DNA of 64,000 nucleotides from Stigmatella ashevillena (GTDB taxonomy: Bacteria > Myxococcota > Myxococcia > Myxococcales > Myxococcaceae). Location: NCBI RefSeq assembly GCF_028368975.1, contig NZ_JAQNDM010000002.1, positions 6,938,425-7,002,424 of the forward strand, read 5' to 3'. Position numbers and translations under genes: made by a program. The notes under the pieces were generated by a model that saw only the letters and a list, made by a program, of their open reading frames with translations, searched no databases and was not told the origin of the DNA. Within the stretch, counting starts at the first letter, position 1. The number at the start of each line of letters is the position of its first letter. Positions 56,252 to 64,000 of this stretch are shown here, in pieces.

Positions 56252-56853
56252 GCGCGCTCCGGGCAGTGCTCTTCGACATGGATGGGGTGCTCCTCAAGAG
56301 CGAGGAGGCCTGGGCCCACGTGGTGGCGGCCGCGGGAGAGCACTTCCGTGGCTCGCCCGTGACGCGCGAGGAGTTCGCGCCCACCTTTGGTCAAGGCACG
56401 AAGGCGGACACCGAGGTCTTCCGGCTGGGGTGCACGCCGGAAGCGCTGGACCGCTTCTACACCGAGCACTTTCCGCGCTACGTGGAGCACGTCTGGGTGA
56501 ATCCGGACGCGCGGCCCTTGCTGGAGGCGCTGGGCCAGCGAGGCCTGCGGCGGGCGGTGGTGACGAACACGGTGTCGACGCTGGCCCCCTCTCTGCTGGG
56601 AGCGGCGCACCTGGCCGAGCTGTTCGAGTGCGTGGCGTGCGCGGACCTGGTGCCTCGCTCCAAGCCCGCGCCGGACCTGGTGCTGTACGCCCTGGAGAAG
56701 CTGGGCGTGACGGCCGGCGAGGCGTTGATGATTGGCGACTCCCGCTTTGACCGGGGAGCGGCGGAAGCGGCCGGGGTGCGCTTCGTGGGGTTGGGGCTGG
56801 ACGGGGACGTGCGCATCGAGCAGCTGCGAGAATTGATCGGCCACGTTCGCTGA
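56248..56853 (+). CDS. HAD-superfamily hydrolase
   Basis: 201 aa. Motif I FDMDGVLLKS, motif II VVTNTVS, Lys in PRSKPAPDLV and motif III IGDSRFDRGAA; a small C1 cap precedes motif II. Subfamily (phosphatase, beta-phosphoglucomutase-like) is not determined. GTG start overlaps the thioredoxin stop. Its own stop is 2 bp from the convergent lipoprotein gene. Confidence 0.85.
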   Translation: MSALRAVLFDMDGVLLKSEEAWAHVVAAAGEHFRGSPVTREEFAPTFGQGTKADTEVFRLGCTPEALDRFYTEHFPRYVEHVWVNPDARPLLEALGQRGLRRAVVTNTVSTLAPSLLGAAHLAELFECVACADLVPRSKPAPDLVLYALEKLGVTAGEALMIGDSRFDRGAAEAAGVRFVGLGLDGDVRIEQLRELIGHVR

Positions 56854-56855
56854 AC

Positions 56856-57737
56856 CTACAGGGGGCTCACCGCGCACACGCCCCCCCCGTTGAGGTGGGC
56901 CTGGTCCACGATGCTCTGGGAGACGAACTCCCAGAGCGTCTTCACGCCGTAGGCGCCCGGCTCATAGACGACGGGCTTGCCCTCGCTGTCGAGCAGCTCC
57001 TCGCCCTGCATGCCCCGGAGATCCAGCAACTGCTGGGTGGCGAGCCCCTCGGAGGTGATGACCTTGTCCGGGCCTGCCGTGGCGGCGAAGGGCTCGAAGC
57101 GCAACTGCACGCCCCGGTGGGTGCCCAGCCGGTCGTAGAACATGTGCTCGGCGTGAAGGGTGATCTCCGCCTCGGCGGTGGAGTTCTCTGGGACGACGAT
57201 GCCCTGCGTCCCATCCACGCCGTTGATGCAATTCTCCATGCGCGCGTTCACCGGGAAACCGAAGGAGAAGCGGTACACGCCCGTGCCCACCTTCACGGCC
57301 TCTCCCTCCAGCCAGTAGCTGTAGCCGTGTGAGCGCACCCGGGCGAGATCCTCGGCGGAGACGTTGCTGTCGGGCAGCTCGGTGAAGTCATCGGGCGGAC
57401 GCACCGCGAAGCCCACGTTCCATCTCCCCGCCGCCAGCCCCGTCAGGTGGGCCAGCGCCACGTCGCCCTTTTGCAGATCCACCAGGACATGCCGGGACGC
57501 GGCGTGTGTCTCGCCAGAGTCCGAGGTGAGGACGAAGTCCCCCACGGCGACCAGATACTTGGTGAAGCGGACGGACCAGCCGTCGGCGAAGAGGTGGCTG
57601 GGGTAGCCGTCCTGAGCGCCCTCTTCTCCGCTCATCACCCCCCGGACCTCGCCTGTGGCCGTGGGCGAGCATGCCCCCGAGAGCAGGATGGCCGCGGCGA
57701 GCACAACGCGTCCAGTAAGTGAAATTCGAGTGTTCAT
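56856..57737 (-). CDS. Predicted lipoprotein (metal/TonB cluster)
   Basis: 293 aa. Lipobox LLSGAC; mature part has an all-beta look with Trp/Tyr strands (GWSVRFTKYLVAVGDFVL, YSYWLEGEAVKVGTGVYRFSF) and a disulfide-like C-terminus (GGGVCAVSPL). No known domain; MbnP-type outer-membrane lipoproteins are a possible comparison, which I cannot test here. It is divergent from a TonB receptor, the pair flanking a palindromic operator. ATG at 57737 begins the signal peptide; a second in-frame ATG lies 21 bp upstream but inside the operator region. Confidence 0.7.
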   Translation of the reverse strand: MNTRISLTGRVVLAAAILLSGACSPTATGEVRGVMSGEEGAQDGYPSHLFADGWSVRFTKYLVAVGDFVLTSDSGETHAASRHVLVDLQKGDVALAHLTGLAAGRWNVGFAVRPPDDFTELPDSNVSAEDLARVRSHGYSYWLEGEAVKVGTGVYRFSFGFPVNARMENCINGVDGTQGIVVPENSTAEAEITLHAEHMFYDRLGTHRGVQLRFEPFAATAGPDKVITSEGLATQQLLDLRGMQGEELLDSEGKPVVYEPGAYGVKTLWEFVSQSIVDQAHLNGGGVCAVSPL

Positions 57738-57753
57738 GCACTCAAGAAGTAGA

Positions 57754-57768
57754 TGCAACCAAGTTGCA
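57754..57768. promoter_or_regulatory. Palindromic operator between lipoprotein and TonB receptor genes
   Basis: TGCAAC-CAA-GTTGCA, a perfect 6-bp inverted repeat with 3-bp spacer, 16 bp from the lipoprotein start and 20 bp from the receptor start. It is placed to repress both divergent genes. A metal-responsive repressor is a reasonable guess given the cluster, but the sequence does not match a consensus I know. Confidence 0.65.
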
Positions 57769-57788
57769 AGTCAAGGCGGCGCTGGTGT

Positions 57789-59993
57789 ATGGGCCGTGCG
57801 GTGTGGATTTCCCTTCTGTTGTTGGGGGCCTTGAGTGCCGCTCCCATCGAGACCGATGTGTCCCCGGAGCCCGCTGCTGCTCCTCCTCCTGCTCCCTCAA
57901 AGCCCCCGGCTTTCTCCACGGTGGTGAGGGGACAGGGAGCACATCCCCCCCCCGTGGCCGCGGGGGACTTTCACATCCAAGTAGGACAGCTCGCTGACGT
58001 GCCGAGGAACTCGGCCACGGATCTCTTGTTGCTCGCCCCCGGGGTGATGTTGGCCAACCACGGGGGCGAGGGCCACGCGGAGACGGTGTTCATTCGCGGT
58101 TTCGACGCGGGCGAGGGCAAGGACGTGGAGTTCCGGCTCAACGGCGTGCCGCTCAACGAGGTGTCCCACGCGCATGGCCACGGTTACGCGGACACGTACT
58201 TCATCATTCCCGAGCTGGTGGACACGCTGCACATCACCGAGGGCCCGTATGACCCGGCACAGGGCGACTTCGGCGTGGCGGGGACGGTGGAGTACCAGCT
58301 CGGGCTGAAGCGGCGGGGGTTGATGGTGTCGGGCAGCTACGGCAGCTTTCACTCGCGGCGGCTGGCGCTGGTGTGGGGCCCTCAGGAGACGAGGGAGTCC
58401 ACCTTCGTGGGGCTGTTGCTGCGCCAGGGGCATGGCTTCGGTCCCAATCGCGCCTATGCGAACGCGGGCGCCATGGCGCAGGGCGAGCTCGCGGTGGGAG
58501 ACACCTCGCGCCTGAGGTTCTTCGGGGCAGGCTATGCGGCCCGGTTCTCCTCGGCGGGCGTCATCCGGGAGACGGACTGGGTGGCGCGACGCCTGGACTG
58601 CGGCCCCTCGGAGGAGGAGCAGTTCTTCTGCCTGTACGATCCGAACCAGGGCGGCGCGACGCAGCGGTACCTGGGCTCGGTGGAGCTGATGACGCGCCTG
58701 AAGCAGGGAGGCCGCTTCATTCAGCAGGCCTTCGGGGTGCAGCGGCAGATGCGCATCCGGGAGAACTTCACCGGCTTCCTCAATGACCACACTCCGCCCG
58801 TGGGCGAGTCCCAGCGCGGCGACAACACGGAGCAATCCTACACGGGCACCACCCTGGGGCTTCGCGGGAGGTACACGCCGGGCATCACCTGGTGGGAGCA
58901 GCCGCAGCCGCTGGAACTGGGCTACTTCGTCCGCTCCGACACCGTGCACACGCGCTCCCGCCGGTTAAGGGACCGGGGCGGCGCGCCGTACCTCACCCTC
59001 TTCGACAACGACGTCCGGGTGACGAACCTGGGCGCGTATGCATCCGCCAAGCTGTCGCCGCGCCCCTGGCTGCTCCTGCGCGGAGGTGCCCGGCTGGACA
59101 GCTTCCTGTTCGGGGTGGAGGACCAGAACCGCCCGGAAGAGGACCGACAAGGGGCGCGCATCCCCTCGGAGGCCATCGAGGCCTATGGCTTCACGCTCAG
59201 CCCCCGCCTGTCCGTGGAGGCCCGGTTGACGCCGAGGCTCTCCTGGCTCACGAGCGTGGGCCTGGGGGCGCGCTCCAGCGATGCCGCCGCGCTGTCGGAT
59301 GCGGAGTTCGCCCCCTTTGCCCGGGTCACCTCGGCGGAGACGGGGCTGGGCTACACAGCGGGGGGAGAGACGCTCACGGTGGAGGCCCGGGGGGCTGTCT
59401 TCGCCACGCGCGTCTCGCAGGACTTCGTGTTCGACGAAGAGGCCGGACGCAATCAGCCGGTGGGCGCTTCCCAGCGGGTGGGGGCGTTCTCGATGGCGCG
59501 GCTGACGCTCCAGGAACGGGTGGATGTGCAGGCGAGCGTTGCGTGGTCTCGCGCGTCACTGCCTGCGGCCGGGGCCTCTCCGTGGAAGCTGTTCGGGGGG
59601 ACCGTCATGCCCTACATCCCCGGGTTTCTGGGGCGGTTGGATGCCTCGGTGCGCGGAGAGGCGGCGCTCTGGGGCGAGCGGGTGGGGTGGAACGTGGCGC
59701 TGGGACACAGCACCCTCGGCCCCAAGCCCCTCCCACTGGACCGCTACAGTGACCCCATCTTCCTGTTCGACGCGGCGCTCCGGGGGCGATGGAAGGCGGT
59801 GGAACTGGGGCTGACGGTGGAGAACCTCCTGGACGCGCGCTGGCGGGAGGCCGAGTTCAACTACGTCTCCAACTTTCGCGGCGCGGAGGCCCCTGCCTCC
59901 CTGCTGGCCACGCGCCACTTCTCGGCCGGCGCCCCCCGGACCCTTCGCGGCACCCTGACCCTGTACCTGGACTTCGAGGAGGAGCACCCATGA
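57789..59993 (+). CDS. TonB-dependent outer-membrane receptor
   Basis: 734 aa. Signal peptide 1-20, plug domain about 60-175 (TDLLLLAPGVMLANHGGEGH, ETVFIRGFDAGEG, FRLNGVPLNEVSHAHGHGYA, ITEGPYDPAQGDFGVAGTVE), then a 22-strand barrel. The plug is rich in His (HGGEGHAE, HAHGHG), suggesting a metal-chelate or metal substrate. ATG at 57789 begins a signal-like helix; the ATG 36 bp earlier overlaps the operator. The stop overlaps the next gene (ATGA). Substrate unknown; siderophores or zinc/copper complexes are candidates. Confidence 0.85.
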   Translation: MGRAVWISLLLLGALSAAPIETDVSPEPAAAPPPAPSKPPAFSTVVRGQGAHPPPVAAGDFHIQVGQLADVPRNSATDLLLLAPGVMLANHGGEGHAETVFIRGFDAGEGKDVEFRLNGVPLNEVSHAHGHGYADTYFIIPELVDTLHITEGPYDPAQGDFGVAGTVEYQLGLKRRGLMVSGSYGSFHSRRLALVWGPQETRESTFVGLLLRQGHGFGPNRAYANAGAMAQGELAVGDTSRLRFFGAGYAARFSSAGVIRETDWVARRLDCGPSEEEQFFCLYDPNQGGATQRYLGSVELMTRLKQGGRFIQQAFGVQRQMRIRENFTGFLNDHTPPVGESQRGDNTEQSYTGTTLGLRGRYTPGITWWEQPQPLELGYFVRSDTVHTRSRRLRDRGGAPYLTLFDNDVRVTNLGAYASAKLSPRPWLLLRGGARLDSFLFGVEDQNRPEEDRQGARIPSEAIEAYGFTLSPRLSVEARLTPRLSWLTSVGLGARSSDAAALSDAEFAPFARVTSAETGLGYTAGGETLTVEARGAVFATRVSQDFVFDEEAGRNQPVGASQRVGAFSMARLTLQERVDVQASVAWSRASLPAAGASPWKLFGGTVMPYIPGFLGRLDASVRGEAALWGERVGWNVALGHSTLGPKPLPLDRYSDPIFLFDAALRGRWKAVELGLTVENLLDARWREAEFNYVSNFRGAEAPASLLATRHFSAGAPRTLRGTLTLYLDFEEEHP

Positions 59994-60820
59994 GGCCGAC
60001 GCGGCGGACCTTCGCACGGTGGTTGGGGACGGGCCTGCTGGCAGGAATGGGAGGCGTGCGGTGTGGGCTCTCGGGAACCGGCGGACGCCCAGTGACCTTT
60101 CAGATGGGGCTGCGCACCGCGTGGGCGCCAGGCGAGGCGCAGAGGGGCCGCTTCACCACGGACACGGGCTGGCAGGTGGAGTTGACGGCGGCGCGGATGC
60201 TGCTCGGGCCCATCTACCTTTTCGAGAACCCCTCGCCGTTGCAGGGCTCCCTGACGAGACGGCTGTGGCAGGACATGGGCGGACTGCTGCTGCCCACCGC
60301 GCACGCCCACGAGACGTTCTTCTCGGGAGGACGGGTGTTGGGAGAGTGGGACCGCGAGGTGGTGTTTGATCTGCTGGAGGGAGGAGGGGCCGCGCACGTG
60401 CTGGGCAGATCTCCGGGCATCGCTGGGACCGTGCGTTCTTTCTCATTGCTGCTCCAGCCCGCGAGCGCGGGAGTGCAAGGGTCGGTGGCCTCGCTGGAAG
60501 GCCACTCGGTGGTGCTGGAGGGAAAGGCTTCCCGGGAGGGACGCACGGTGGCATTCCGGGCGGGGTTGGATTTTCCGCCCCCGGTGGAGATGCAGCGGGT
60601 GGAGTTCGTGCCCAGTGAGGTGGAATTGGACGACGATGGGGTGTTCATCGTGGAGCCGAAGCCGCATGTCTGGTTTTCGGGAGCGCACTTCGATCGGCTG
60701 GAGGCGCCAGCAGGGGGAGGTCCGGTGACGGTGACCCCAGAGAGCCAAGTGTATCGGGCGCTCTTCATCAACCTGAGGCGGCACACCGCCTTCTCGAGTG
60801 CCTGGGAACCCGTCCCCTGA
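59990..60820 (+). CDS. Tat-exported protein of the TonB cluster, function unknown
   Basis: 276 aa. N-terminus TRRTFARWLGTGLLAG has a twin-arginine signal (RRxFxxx) and is followed by a Cys in VRCGLSG that could be lipidated. The mature part is beta-rich (TGWQVELTAARMLLGPIYLF; EVELDDDGVFIVEPKPHVWF; HAHETFFSGG with His). I do not recognise a domain. It is translationally coupled to the TonB receptor (ATGA overlap; GGAGGAGCACCC before ATG), so it probably handles the imported substrate in the periplasm. Confidence 0.75.
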   Translation: MRPTRRTFARWLGTGLLAGMGGVRCGLSGTGGRPVTFQMGLRTAWAPGEAQRGRFTTDTGWQVELTAARMLLGPIYLFENPSPLQGSLTRRLWQDMGGLLLPTAHAHETFFSGGRVLGEWDREVVFDLLEGGGAAHVLGRSPGIAGTVRSFSLLLQPASAGVQGSVASLEGHSVVLEGKASREGRTVAFRAGLDFPPPVEMQRVEFVPSEVELDDDGVFIVEPKPHVWFSGAHFDRLEAPAGGGPVTVTPESQVYRALFINLRRHTAFSSAWEPVP

Positions 60821-60836
60821 TGACAGCAGTCCTCAG

Positions 60837-60860
60837 CGGTGACCCGAGTCACCGGCTTTT
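60837..60860 (+). terminator. Rho-independent terminator of the TonB operon
   Basis: CGGTGAC-CCGA-GTCACCG (7-bp stem, 4-nt loop) followed by GCTTTTCCTT, 16 bp after the stop of the Tat protein gene. Best terminator of the window by structure plus T-run. Confidence 0.8.
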
Positions 60861-60989
60861 CCTTCCTCTCCAGGCGTCAACCGCTGGATTTTATGAGAAA
60901 TGAAGATGTCGTTCGGTGTGGCATGAAAGACGCATTGAGAATCTCTCGTCATACACAACGCCTCTTTGCCCCCTTGAGAGATTCCAAAC

Positions 60990-62168
60990 ATGATCAGCGT
61001 CAATCGCAACCCGTCGACGACCGCCGCAGTTGCCCGCACTCTTCCTGAGAAGCCTCCCGAGGTGGCTGCCCCGGCGGCCGCTGCCCCCAATGCCTCCGCG
61101 CAGCCAGCCTCGATGGACGTCTTCGAGACCCAGGGGGTGTCGAAATCCAATGCGGAGCAAACTGGCATGAACACGGCCAGCGAGACGTCGAAAGACGACT
61201 CCAGCATGAGCTCCAACGGGATTAGCCAGAACTCCTTGATGGGGTCCGGTCCCACTCAGCCCTCTGAGCTCGTGGATCTCGGCAATGCGGATCTCAGCGA
61301 TCCCAAGACCGTTGAGGATCTGTCCAAGACGTTTGGCGTTGAGGAGGTCAAGCTCGCAAAGCGCGTGAGCGACTCGGAGTTCGACGGAGCGCTCGTGGGC
61401 GTCGACAAGACCATCAAGCTGGATGATCTCGGCGGGAAGAAGGACCAGGGCCCCGTGAAGCTCGATGACATCGAAGGCTTCACGCCGAAAAACAACCGCT
61501 TCCAGCGGAACGAGACCATCATCCAGGTCAATGGAATCAACACGAACCTGAGTCAGCAGAAACAAGCCCTCCAGGCCACCGCCGACGCGACCGGCGCCAA
61601 GGTGGTTGGCATCCACAACGCCACGGATGGCTTTATCGGAGACCTGGCGCAGAGCGTGGGGGATAAAACCAACCTGGGGAAGAACCTCGCCGTGGACTCG
61701 CTGAGGGATACCGTCCTGAGTGAGTTGAAGGCCGGCAAGAATGTCCACCTGATGGCTCACAGCCAGGGAGGGCTCATCACCAGCCGAGCGCTCGGACAGG
61801 TGGCGGATGAGCTCAAGAAGGAGGGGAAGTCCGATCTGCTCTACAAGGTCAAGGCAGAGACGTTTGGCGCGGCGTCGGGCCGCTACCCGGATGGGCCCCG
61901 TTACGTGCACTACATCAACAGCGGGGACCCGGTCTCCAACGTGTTTGGCGTGGAAGGCAAGACGAGCTTCATGAACCACCCTGGCAAGGACGCCATGGGC
62001 CGCGACGCGAGGGTTGTTGGTTTCTCGGATAAGAGCGGCATCGCGGCGCACAACTACAACGATGTGTATTTGAACCACCGCAAGGACTTCGACCTCATGT
62101 ACCACGGGCCGGGGCTGGTGGTTCAAGACCCGAACCGTCCCCGGCCGTTCAATTTCAAGCCAGACTGA
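60990..62168 (+). CDS. Lipase-fold (alpha/beta hydrolase) protein, possible effector
   Basis: 392 aa. First about 90 residues are Ala/Pro/Ser-rich and unstructured. The C-terminal domain from about 165 reads VNGINTNLSQQKQAL, HNATDGFIGDLAQS, then the nucleophile elbow LMAHSQGGLI (Ser in AHSQG), a candidate acid in YINSGDPVSNVFG and candidate His in GIAAHNYNDVYL. No signal peptide. The plan resembles secreted phospholipase effectors or DUF676-type lipases. ATG follows a plain leader; A+T content is slightly higher than neighbours. Lies alone between the TonB operon and two minus-strand lipoproteins. Confidence 0.65.
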   Translation: MISVNRNPSTTAAVARTLPEKPPEVAAPAAAAPNASAQPASMDVFETQGVSKSNAEQTGMNTASETSKDDSSMSSNGISQNSLMGSGPTQPSELVDLGNADLSDPKTVEDLSKTFGVEEVKLAKRVSDSEFDGALVGVDKTIKLDDLGGKKDQGPVKLDDIEGFTPKNNRFQRNETIIQVNGINTNLSQQKQALQATADATGAKVVGIHNATDGFIGDLAQSVGDKTNLGKNLAVDSLRDTVLSELKAGKNVHLMAHSQGGLITSRALGQVADELKKEGKSDLLYKVKAETFGAASGRYPDGPRYVHYINSGDPVSNVFGVEGKTSFMNHPGKDAMGRDARVVGFSDKSGIAAHNYNDVYLNHRKDFDLMYHGPGLVVQDPNRPRPFNFKPD

Positions 62169-62172
62169 TGAC

Positions 62173-63081
62173 TTAGAAAGACTGCTCGAGGATCGCGTGG
62201 AACTTCGAGGCTCCCGTGAAGTGAGCCCGGAGGTCGGCATCGTCCGCTGGGGTGGTGAAGCGGACGCGTGAGCCGATGCCCGCGCACGCGGGGGGCGTCT
62301 GCTCCCATGCGGAGACGACAGGCGTTCCGCTTGCGAGTTGGTTCAGGGACACGGAGACCTGCGCGTCGAGGAAGAGGAGGTAGGAGGCCTCGGGGATCAG
62401 GCGCAGGCGCGTGTAGCCGGAAGGGGCGCCACTGTCCGAGGGTACCGTCACTTCGTAGTACGTGTGGGTCGCATCCGTGCGGGGAAGCGTTCCGGTAGGG
62501 TGAGCGGATGCGTTCATGGCAACGGCGGCGTCGGCCAGCGTGTGGCCGCAGGCGTGGTTGAGCAACTCGTCGGTGGGCGCCGTCTGGAAGTCCAGTCGGC
62601 CGTCCCCGAGACCCGCGTGGGTCGCATCGAGGGCGTGGCCTTCGGCATCCTGAAAGCCCCTCAGGTCCACCGCATAGGCGTTCTCTCCAGCGAGCACAGG
62701 CCCGCCTTCCTCGGGCTGGAGCACGGTCAACGTCAGCGTCTTCGCGTCCGTGGACCAGGTGCCCCCCACGGCGCGAGGTTCAGCGCTGGTATCCGTTGCG
62801 TCATGCAGCGTGGCCTGGGTCACCGAGGTGTTCATGGGCACGTTGAACGCGATGGAGAGCACCTTGCGCTCGGCCAGGCCCCTCTGGCCGGTGGTGCGGT
62901 AGTACACCTCCACGGGGTAGAGGTCCGTGCTGCCCTCGGCGGGAATGGAGGAGACGACCCAGGGGCCTTCGTCCTTGCCAGGAGGGGGAGGCGGGAGCTC
63001 GGGTTCATCGTCACCACACCCCGCCGAGAGCGACGAGGCACAGCAGGCAACGAGCAGGACGGCGATGGGGAGACGGCGCAT
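62173..63081 (-). CDS. Predicted lipoprotein with HxCxH-like module
   Basis: 302 aa. Signal peptide with lipobox SAGC, Pro-rich stretch, an SbsA-type Ig-like domain about 40-150 (SIPAEGSTDLYPVEVYYRTT, VLSIAFNVPMNTSVTQATLH), then a C-terminal module starting LLNHACGHTLAD and containing DATHTYYEVTVPSDSG. The latter is shared with the next gene. ATG at 63081 begins the signal peptide. Probably a secreted, perhaps metal-binding, surface protein. Downstream of it only 4 bp separate the convergent lipase-fold gene. Confidence 0.7.
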   Translation of the reverse strand: MRRLPIAVLLVACCASSLSAGCGDDEPELPPPPPGKDEGPWVVSSIPAEGSTDLYPVEVYYRTTGQRGLAERKVLSIAFNVPMNTSVTQATLHDATDTSAEPRAVGGTWSTDAKTLTLTVLQPEEGGPVLAGENAYAVDLRGFQDAEGHALDATHAGLGDGRLDFQTAPTDELLNHACGHTLADAAVAMNASAHPTGTLPRTDATHTYYEVTVPSDSGAPSGYTRLRLIPEASYLLFLDAQVSVSLNQLASGTPVVSAWEQTPPACAGIGSRVRFTTPADDADLRAHFTGASKFHAILEQSF

Positions 63082-63183
63082 TCGGGAACCTCGGAAGCAC
63101 AGGGGACACACCGAAGGCCGGGGCGCCTCGCGCTTGGCGAGACACCCCGGCGGGAGATGAGCGAAGGGCTCATCCCAGGAGCG

Positions 63184-63921
63184 CTAGCAGCCCGCGCCTG
63201 GGTAGATGGACGCGTTGCTGTCGTTGCAGTCGGTATCGTCCAGCACGTAGTTGGCTGGCGGCACGCACGCGGTCAGCTTGGAGACGCTGGTGTTGCCGTA
63301 GCCATCACCGTCCGCGTCCTGGAAGTAATAGGTGCGCAGGTCTTCCACCCGCTCCGCGCCGATGCCCACCGTGCTCGATGACGTGGGGCCGAACACCAGT
63401 TGGTAGGTGGTGTTGCCCATGAGGTTGTAGACCGACACGGTCGTCAGCGCGCAGCCCGAGACAGCCACAGCGTGCGTGAGCACGGGGGAGATCGTCGAGG
63501 TGCCGTCCTCGCTCTTCACCACCAGGGGCGTGGCGTTGTTGCGGTAGAACGCCCACGCGTACTGGGTGCCCACGCTGTCCGCGGACTTCTTGGTCGGCTT
63601 GAACTTCACCGTGCCGACGCGCGAGGAGCCCGAGCCCGTCAGGTTGACCGTGTAGTAGGTGTGCGTGGTGTTGATGTTGGGGCTGGTGCCCGCGAAGTTT
63701 TGCGTGGCGCTCGCCGTGACCGTGAGCGCTGGGCCGTTGTTCGCGTGGTGGCAGGTGTGGTCCGCGACGGACGCACCGAGCTGCGTGCAGCCTGCCTCCA
63801 GCACCACGCCCTGCTCCTGCTGTTGTGGCTGCTCCGCTTCCTGGACATCGGTGGCCCCGCAGGCCGCGAGCCCCAGGCTCAGCACGGCGCTCCAGATGTT
63901 CCGCATCGTCGTTGTCTTCAT
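63184..63921 (-). CDS. Predicted lipoprotein with HTCHH module and calcium-type C-terminus
   Basis: 245 aa. Lipobox LAAC, then a Gln/Glu-rich linker, a module starting SVADHTCHHANNGPAL and including NINTTHTYYTVNL (paralogous to the gene upstream at 62173), and a C-terminal DADGDGYGNTSV...LDDTDCNDSNASIYPGA, the 'putative metal-binding motif' common in myxobacterial surface proteins. Likely a calcium- and possibly transition-metal-binding surface lipoprotein. Together with the 62173 gene it forms an operon (102 bp apart). The last 79 bases of the window upstream of it show nothing recognisable. Confidence 0.72.
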   Translation of the reverse strand: MKTTTMRNIWSAVLSLGLAACGATDVQEAEQPQQQEQGVVLEAGCTQLGASVADHTCHHANNGPALTVTASATQNFAGTSPNINTTHTYYTVNLTGSGSSRVGTVKFKPTKKSADSVGTQYAWAFYRNNATPLVVKSEDGTSTISPVLTHAVAVSGCALTTVSVYNLMGNTTYQLVFGPTSSSTVGIGAERVEDLRTYYFQDADGDGYGNTSVSKLTACVPPANYVLDDTDCNDSNASIYPGAGC

Positions 63922-64000
63922 GTCATGTCCTCAGGGTGAGCCATGGCGACACGGCGCTCACCGTGAGCGCCGTTGGGTCTCCATGGGGTACGGCGGTGAG

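Noticed and set aside
1..64000. tRNA, rRNA, CRISPR, insertion-sequence or phage features
   Set aside because: I saw no cloverleaf-like segments, regularly spaced repeats with spacers, transposase motifs or terminal inverted repeats; a dedicated search could still find a cryptic one.

Overview
The window looks like chromosome of a myxobacterium, most likely from the Myxococcus/Stigmatella/Cystobacter group. It is very GC-rich and densely coded on both strands, rich in predicted lipoproteins, two-component kinases and secreted modular proteins. It carries two loci typical of myxobacteria: a traB-traA outer-membrane-exchange pair and an aglR-aglQ-aglS gliding-motor trio. Species assignment is inference; no rRNA is present. 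I recognised no tRNA gene, CRISPR array, insertion sequence or phage block.

Layout. 1-3.0 kb: DNA alkylation repair (alkA fragment, ogt), then an ECF41/SigJ sigma factor coupled to an FAD oxidoreductase and preceded by a textbook ECF41 promoter. 3.0-12.4 kb: a methyltransferase, a small lipoprotein, a giant secreted GH57-like amylolytic enzyme with FnIII and starch-binding modules, an unknown protein, a degenerate metallo-beta-lactamase-fold protein and a DCC/lipase-maturation-factor fusion. 12.6-14.1 kb: tandem coiled-coil lipoproteins and a BIG2 lipoprotein. 14.1-20.3 kb: traB-traA, preceded by three paralogous XRE regulators whose upstream regions share GTTGGG-type boxes and promoter blocks.

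20.3-31.8 kb: dynamin-like GTPase, thioredoxin/TPR lipoprotein, metallophosphatase and LuxR regulator; an AT-rich divergent promoter island; a proteasome-like (Ntn) protein translationally coupled to a phospholipase C/P1-nuclease-like protein; then small membrane and lipoproteins, dienelactone hydrolase, and a Gre factor that lacks the usual acidic tip. 32-38 kb: secreted proteins, two overlapping short-chain dehydrogenases, a queuosine-precursor transporter beside queD, and a beta-helix lipoprotein.

38-46.5 kb: an overlapping kinase pair of which the first lacks an ATPase domain, a GspE N-domain protein, the aglRQS trio and a phosphoglycolate-type phosphatase. 46.5-56.9 kb: mostly housekeeping (MASE1 hybrid kinase, DedA-type protein, Lon-N-like protein, NAD synthetase, CNNM/CBS protein, FKBP isomerase, thioredoxin, HAD). 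56.9-60.9 kb: a divergent lipoprotein/TonB-receptor/Tat-protein cluster with a palindromic operator. 61-64 kb: a cytoplasmic lipase-fold protein and two secreted lipoproteins with a shared His/Cys module.

How the parts connect. TraA and TraB together mediate kin-selective outer-membrane fusion in Myxococcus xanthus, and AglRQS is the proton-driven motor of gliding; in my recollection of the M. xanthus genome the two loci are near each other, so the window may preserve that neighbourhood. The XRE cluster directly upstream of traA is the most striking local feature: its products and its repeated DNA boxes suggest an autoregulated circuit that could control expression of the self-recognition receptor. 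Other candidates for unexplored biology are the Ntn/phospholipase pair, the TonB trio, the catalytic-domain-less kinase and the tip-less Gre factor.
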